The notes under the pieces: generated by a model
Databases searched by the model: none
What the model was told of the DNA's origin: nothing
What the model saw: the letters and a program-made list of their open reading frames with translations, nothing else
In this document: piece by piece, positions 60,203-64,000 of the stretch
Position numbering within the stretch: the first letter of the stretch is position 1
How the letters are laid out: each line of letters begins with the position of its first letter
DNA from: Ziziphus jujuba
Taxonomy: Eukaryota > Streptophyta > Magnoliopsida > Rosales > Rhamnaceae
Direction of reading: 5' to 3'
Assembly: GCF_031755915.1 (NCBI RefSeq)
Contig: NC_083383.1
Coordinates: 24,216,001 to 24,280,000 of the forward strand
DNA: 64,000 nt
Translations under genes and position numbers: made by a program

Positions 60203-61363
60203 CTCTATCGAGAAAAAGAAAATTACTCTTTAAGTTATTTGGGATACATTAATAGAAACCACAAAATTAATATTTATTTAATTATATTAATTAAAAAGGC
60301 AAGCTCCCTTTTTTTTTTCCTGCTCTCTCTCTTTTATTATCAAATGTTGTTACAAATCATTCCCAACTAATTAAATTGATTGACGATCTTAATAAAAAAA
60401 AATAAAAATTCTTTGTTTTAGACTCTACTTATAGCCTTAAGATACTTAAAAAGAAAAATCATCTTTATGAAAATGTTAAAAAGAACAGAAAAAGAAACTC
60501 CTTTTTCAGAGCTGTCTTTTTTTTATTTTTTATTTTTTTGGGTTACAAAACTATCATCTAGTGTAGATACTTTTGAGAATTTCTTAGAAGCCCATCATTT
60601 TGATATTATCCTTCTCACTAGAATTAGCAAGTTTAAAAGCTAAGAAATTACCCCAAAAAAAAAAAAAGGAAAGAAATAAAAACGCTTGGTAAAACTTTTT
60701 ACCTATAAATTCAAAGCCATGAAATCATCACCACACCATCAACTATCTACCTTTTCCTTTTACATTTTTCTCCGATATGCTGGTCTGCTTCTTTCATTTC
60801 TTTTCCTCTTGAAATCAACAGTGAATGATTCAATCTAAAAATTGGGCCTTTGACTATTCAGTTGAAATAGAGAGTTGCATTGGTTCAAAGATTCGTGAGT
60901 AGCAACGTAAAAGAGTGGTGCTTAGAGGTAACACCTAGTACTGCTGATCCGCTTGCATGCGGTTCCTTATAAAGCTAAAATCTTCTGCTCTTGTGTCGTT
61001 ACAAATACAGCTAGGTTCCTCATAAAATTTTATGTTAATAAAAATCACAGAGCTAATTTGAATGTAATCATATAATATTATAAACTCAACTACAGATAGG
61101 GCATGGGTAGAAATGATCTCAAATGGTAATATGAACAGCAGCCCAACTTGAAAAGAAAAAACGAAAGAAAAAAGGAAGGGGGAAAAAAGCCTTCTCAAAG
61201 TTCAAGAATGAAAATAGTAGCATATTTGAAAGATTCTGTCTTCAAATTTATGCCACAAAAACCAACCGAAAACCTTCAGTTGGAAAAATTAGATTTTTTT
61301 AATAAAATTAACTCTTAGGAGTCCAGGAGAAAGAAACAAATACGAGGAAAGAGAGAGAGAGAC
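60203..61363. other. Spacer between the Ulp1 relic and the SWIB fragment
   Basis: AT-rich. The sequence shortly downstream of the SWIB fragment (61200-61360) could be what is left of its first intron, but the following SWIB exon is missing. No terminal inverted repeat found. Confidence 0.4.
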
Positions 61364-61581
61364 CTAGAGGTTGTGGAGCTTAACGTACTCCCAGACTTTC
61401 TTGACGGCGTGGCTATGAGAAGCTTCAGAAGTTTCGAGGAAGTTGCTATGCACTGGAGAGATGGGCACCATCATCGTGACACCCAGTAGCGTGGGGGAGC
61501 CTTTGCTGCTGTAGAAGTTGAGGCTGCCTTCGCTGCCACCATTAAAACCCTACTTCCTTTTCCTAACGCACTTGATGCCAT
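61364..61581 (-). pseudogene. First-exon fragment of a SWIB/MDM2-domain protein gene
   Basis: The minus-strand ATG at 61579-61581 opens MASSALGKGSRVLMVAAKAA, a typical organelle presequence of small plant SWIB proteins. After a frameshift the SWIB start reads MVPISPVHSNFL, then SHAVKKVWEYVKLHNL. The frame then meets TAG exactly where the family has Gln encoded by CAG at the exon end (TAG|gtctct at 61364). The rest of the SWIB domain (expected in exon 2) is absent downstream. Intact homologues are about 100-150 residues and act in plastids or mitochondria; this copy cannot make one. It may be a gene piece moved by the neighbouring Mutator-like unit, or a decayed duplicate. Confidence 0.8.
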
Positions 61582-62470
61582 CTCCTCCTCGAACCTCCGC
61601 TTCTTCTTCTTCTTCGTTTGCACCTACCAAACTCAGACACAGCCTCGTTTAGTCGCCCAGTGTTAGGCACAAATGCAAAAGCAGGGGTGAGAGTTTTCTT
61701 ACTTTGTTCCTTTGAAGTTGAAGACTCCTTCTTCTCCCTTTATTGGCCCCTTCATCATAAGAATTGTTTTTTTTTTTTAGAAAAATAGGCAATACAATTT
61801 TGGTAGGAGAATTTTGGTGTAAGTGGTAATGGTGATGGTGTTTTCGGAAACGGAAAGGGAAAGTTTAGGGGGGGAAAAAAAAAATCCTAGGCTGCGTTTT
61901 GAAGGGGAAATGGGAAAAGTAGAGAGGAAAAAAAAAAAAAAAGGAAAGAAAAGAAAGAAACAAAATGAAGGCTACTTTTATCCGGATGAAACAAAATGAA
62001 GGCCGTGTCGTGGAAACATCGCCAGTGTCTTGAGATTTCACCGTTGTCGGAATAAGTCAGTGGAAATGTCGGGAAACTTGTGGAAATTGGATTGATTTCG
62101 GTGGAAATCTGATGAAAATCGATGGGTACCCTCTACAATTCGATCTTTCCCAAGAATCCCAATGAGTGCACTCTGCAATTTGATGGGAAATCTGATGAAA
62201 TTCATATTTTATTTCATACCTTTCTGGTGTTTGGCTTAAATTCGATGGGTACCCTCTGGCCTCTGGAATTTGATCTTTCACAAGAATCCTTGCTTCTATT
62301 TTTGTAATTAATTCTGTTAGCTATTATTTAAATTATTTTGTTTTGTGAATTAATTTGGATTTAGAGAAAGATGAAAATTTGATTTGATGAAGCAATGTAG
62401 AGGAGGCCATTTTTGTTTTCTTTACGGTCTTGATCTTGTTTTGCCTTCGTTCTGGGAATTATTTCAAACC
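61582..62470. other. Flank of the SWIB fragment and upstream region of the transporter relic
   Basis: 61582-61740 looks like SWIB leader and promoter (GAA/TTC-rich). 62119-62290 contains a two-copy repeat: CGATGGGTACCCTCT followed by TTCGATCTTTCCCAAGAATC at about 62119 and again, diverged, at about 62243. The repeats probably belong to the 5' flank of the transporter pseudogene. Confidence 0.5.
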
Positions 62471-63392
62471 ATGGGATTTTGTAAAAACAATCCCAACTCT
62501 TCCTCTAACACTCTCAAAGTCCCTCTACCTCCTGGGGAATAAACCCCGCTCCTCGGCGAGGGAGACCCCAGCAGCAGATCTCTCTCTTCCCAAGACAATA
62601 CCTTCGCCAACGTCTTCATCGCCATCATCGGGGCCAGAGTCCTCAGCCTTCCCTACACTTTCAAGTGCACCGGTTGGGTTCTCGGCCTCCTCATGGTCTT
62701 TGCCGTTGCATCTATCACCTACCACTGCGTGATGCTCTTGATCCACACTTGCTGGAGGCTCGATTCTATTGACTTATTGAAGAACAGCAACATCACGTCG
62801 TTATTGCTTATTAGGAGTGGCATTTTATTGCTTTGAAGGGATTGGTATGGTTCTCCCTCTGGAATAAAAAATGAGAGACAAATGAAAATTTGGGAAAGTT
62901 GTTGCTTTTACTATGGCTTCTATATGCTTGATATATGGAAGTTTTGGAGCTCTCGGTTACTTTGCTTTTGGTGAATAGACAGAAGAAATGATCACAGCAA
63001 ACATGGGAGCCGGATTGGTGACCACTTTGGTGAAATTTGGTCTCTGTGTGAATCTCTTCTTTACCTTACTTGTAATGATGAACTCAGTTTATGAAATAAT
63101 GGAAAAAAGATTTTGGGGTGGAAGATATTGCCTTTGGATTAGATGGTTATCTGTTTTGTTGGTGAGTTTGGTGGCCATTTTGGTTCCTAATTTTGTTGAT
63201 TTCTTGTGCTTGGTGGGTAGTGGAGTTTGCTGTGCATTGGGTTTTATTTTGCCTTCTCTGTTTCACCTGGTGGTTTTCAGAGATGAGATGGCTTGGGGAA
63301 CATGGTGTTCCGATGTGAGTATAATGGTTGTGGGTCTTGTTCTTGGAGTTTCAGGAAGTTGGTGTGCTTTAGAAGAGATGTTTTCAAAATAA
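62471..63392 (+). pseudogene. Avt3-like vacuolar amino-acid transporter (AAAP family), inactivated
   Basis: The ATG at 62471 starts an N-terminus like Avt3 proteins; TPLLGEGDP is preceded by an in-frame TAA at codon 24 (62540-62542). TM1 follows as NTFANVFIAIIGARVLSLPY, where the family's GAGVLGLPY signature is changed at two Gly. Then come TM2 (TGWVLGLLMVFAVASITYHC) and DLLKNSNITS. The middle is largely deleted (the family has about 11 transmembrane helices). Later pieces are GIGMVLPLE, YGSFGALGYFAFGE and a final open stretch of 134 codons from 62988 with four or five helices (ANMGAGLVTTLVKFGLCVNL; VAILVPNFVDFL), stop at 63390-63392. Plant Avt3 genes are intronless as I recall, so lack of introns does not prove retroposition. 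Confidence 0.88.
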
Positions 63393-64000
63393 ATTTGTCT
63401 AGTTTAAGTGCCACATTCTTTAGCTGTTATTAGCCAAAAGATATTGCAAACTTGCAATCTTATTCTTTGATAATCATAATAAACTTCACGGCTCTGGGTA
63501 TATTGAGAAATGAGAGGGAGGATATGGTGGAGCTCGGGCCAGTTAATTGTAGTAAGCATTGAGAGGGAGATTGAAAGAATAAGAAAGCAGTTAGTCAATC
63601 TGTTGGATCAGGAAAAAATTATTGAGAATCTTTGCAGGCATTTTGTATTTTCATGATATATTCTACGATTTCTGAAGCTTTATCACAGTTCACATGGTAA
63701 TAGTAATAATAAGTTAAAATTTTTTTCACAGATTTACAATAATAAATATATAGATTTCTTCTCGATATAGATTGAAAAGAAAAAAACCATGATGGAATAG
63801 AGTAATGAGGGGGAAAAATAACGAAGTACAATCATAACCAATTGAAAAAGAAAAAAATGCTTTGTCGTTTTTTAAAATAGTTTATTATAATTTTGTACTT
63901 CAAAAATTTAAAACGTACATATATCACGCGAGAAAAAAATATTTTTATTTATTTGTGAGAGAAGGAAATGTTTGTACTATTGTTTTATTCTTTTATAAAA
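63393..64000. other. 3' flank of the transporter pseudogene
   Basis: AT-rich sequence to the window end. No gene or repeat recognised. Confidence 0.5.

Noticed and set aside
1..64000. CRISPR arrays, bacterial operons, organelle DNA insertions or viral insertions
   Set aside because: None seen: repeats lack spacer regularity, genes are spliced plant genes, and the retroelement pieces are of plant LTR type without any recognisable viral envelope or movement gene.

Overview
This is a window of plant nuclear DNA, almost certainly from a eudicot. It is AT-rich, has GT-AG introns, TATA boxes and many transposon remnants, and carries plant-only genes: a PLS-class PPR protein, PSB33 of the thylakoid, a DUF506 protein and an Avt3-type transporter relic. 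A landmark is that three genes called from sequence correspond to Arabidopsis neighbours as I remember them: an NTF2-like protein (At1g71480-like, +), an E-class PPR protein (At1g71490-like, -) and PSB33/LIL8 (At1g71500-like, +). Here about 32 kb separates the PPR gene from PSB33, and that space holds a large Mutator-like element and three other host genes.

Layout. 1-1631: last three exons of the NTF2-like gene (+). 2093-2164: tRNA-Pro(UGG) (-). 2165-7963: AT-rich spacer with a 141-bp tandem duplication. 7964-11450: PPR gene (-), intronless in its coding part, with one intron in the leader. 13050-15000: decayed Ty3/gypsy gag plus probable 5' LTR (-). 15322-21630: a 6.3-kb Mutator-like element with roughly 350-bp terminal inverted repeats around a dead FAR1/FHY3-like transposase gene. 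22797-22939: a SINE with a 19-bp target duplication. 23767-26316: Pol III subunit RPC7-like gene, 8 coding exons (+). 27868-33784: alpha/beta-hydrolase gene, 13 exons (+), with an in-frame TGA at codon 265. 35208-37147: DUF506 gene, 3 exons (-). 40214-41443: element with about 380-bp inverted arms. 42461-45284: PSB33, 3 exons (+). 47969-48130: foldback MITE. 49286-50417: 3' end of a gypsy element with an LTR. 50603-54137: probable 3.5-kb solo LTR. 56039-60202: a second Mutator-like unit, made of a MURA-like transposase relic (+) facing a Ulp1/SENP-like peptidase relic (-). 61364-61581: SWIB-domain exon fragment (-). 62471-63392: Avt3-like amino-acid transporter pseudogene (+).

The intact genes do not form a pathway. 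They are housekeeping or organelle-related genes with separate promoters. The right 15 kb (from about 47.9 kb) is dominated by transposon debris and broken gene copies. The points most worth checking are the lone nonsense codon in the otherwise perfect hydrolase gene, the FAR1-type transposase still enclosed by its terminal repeats, and the transposase/Ulp1 pair. I could not run any search or alignment: exon limits were set by hand from reading frame, splice signals and remembered family sequence.
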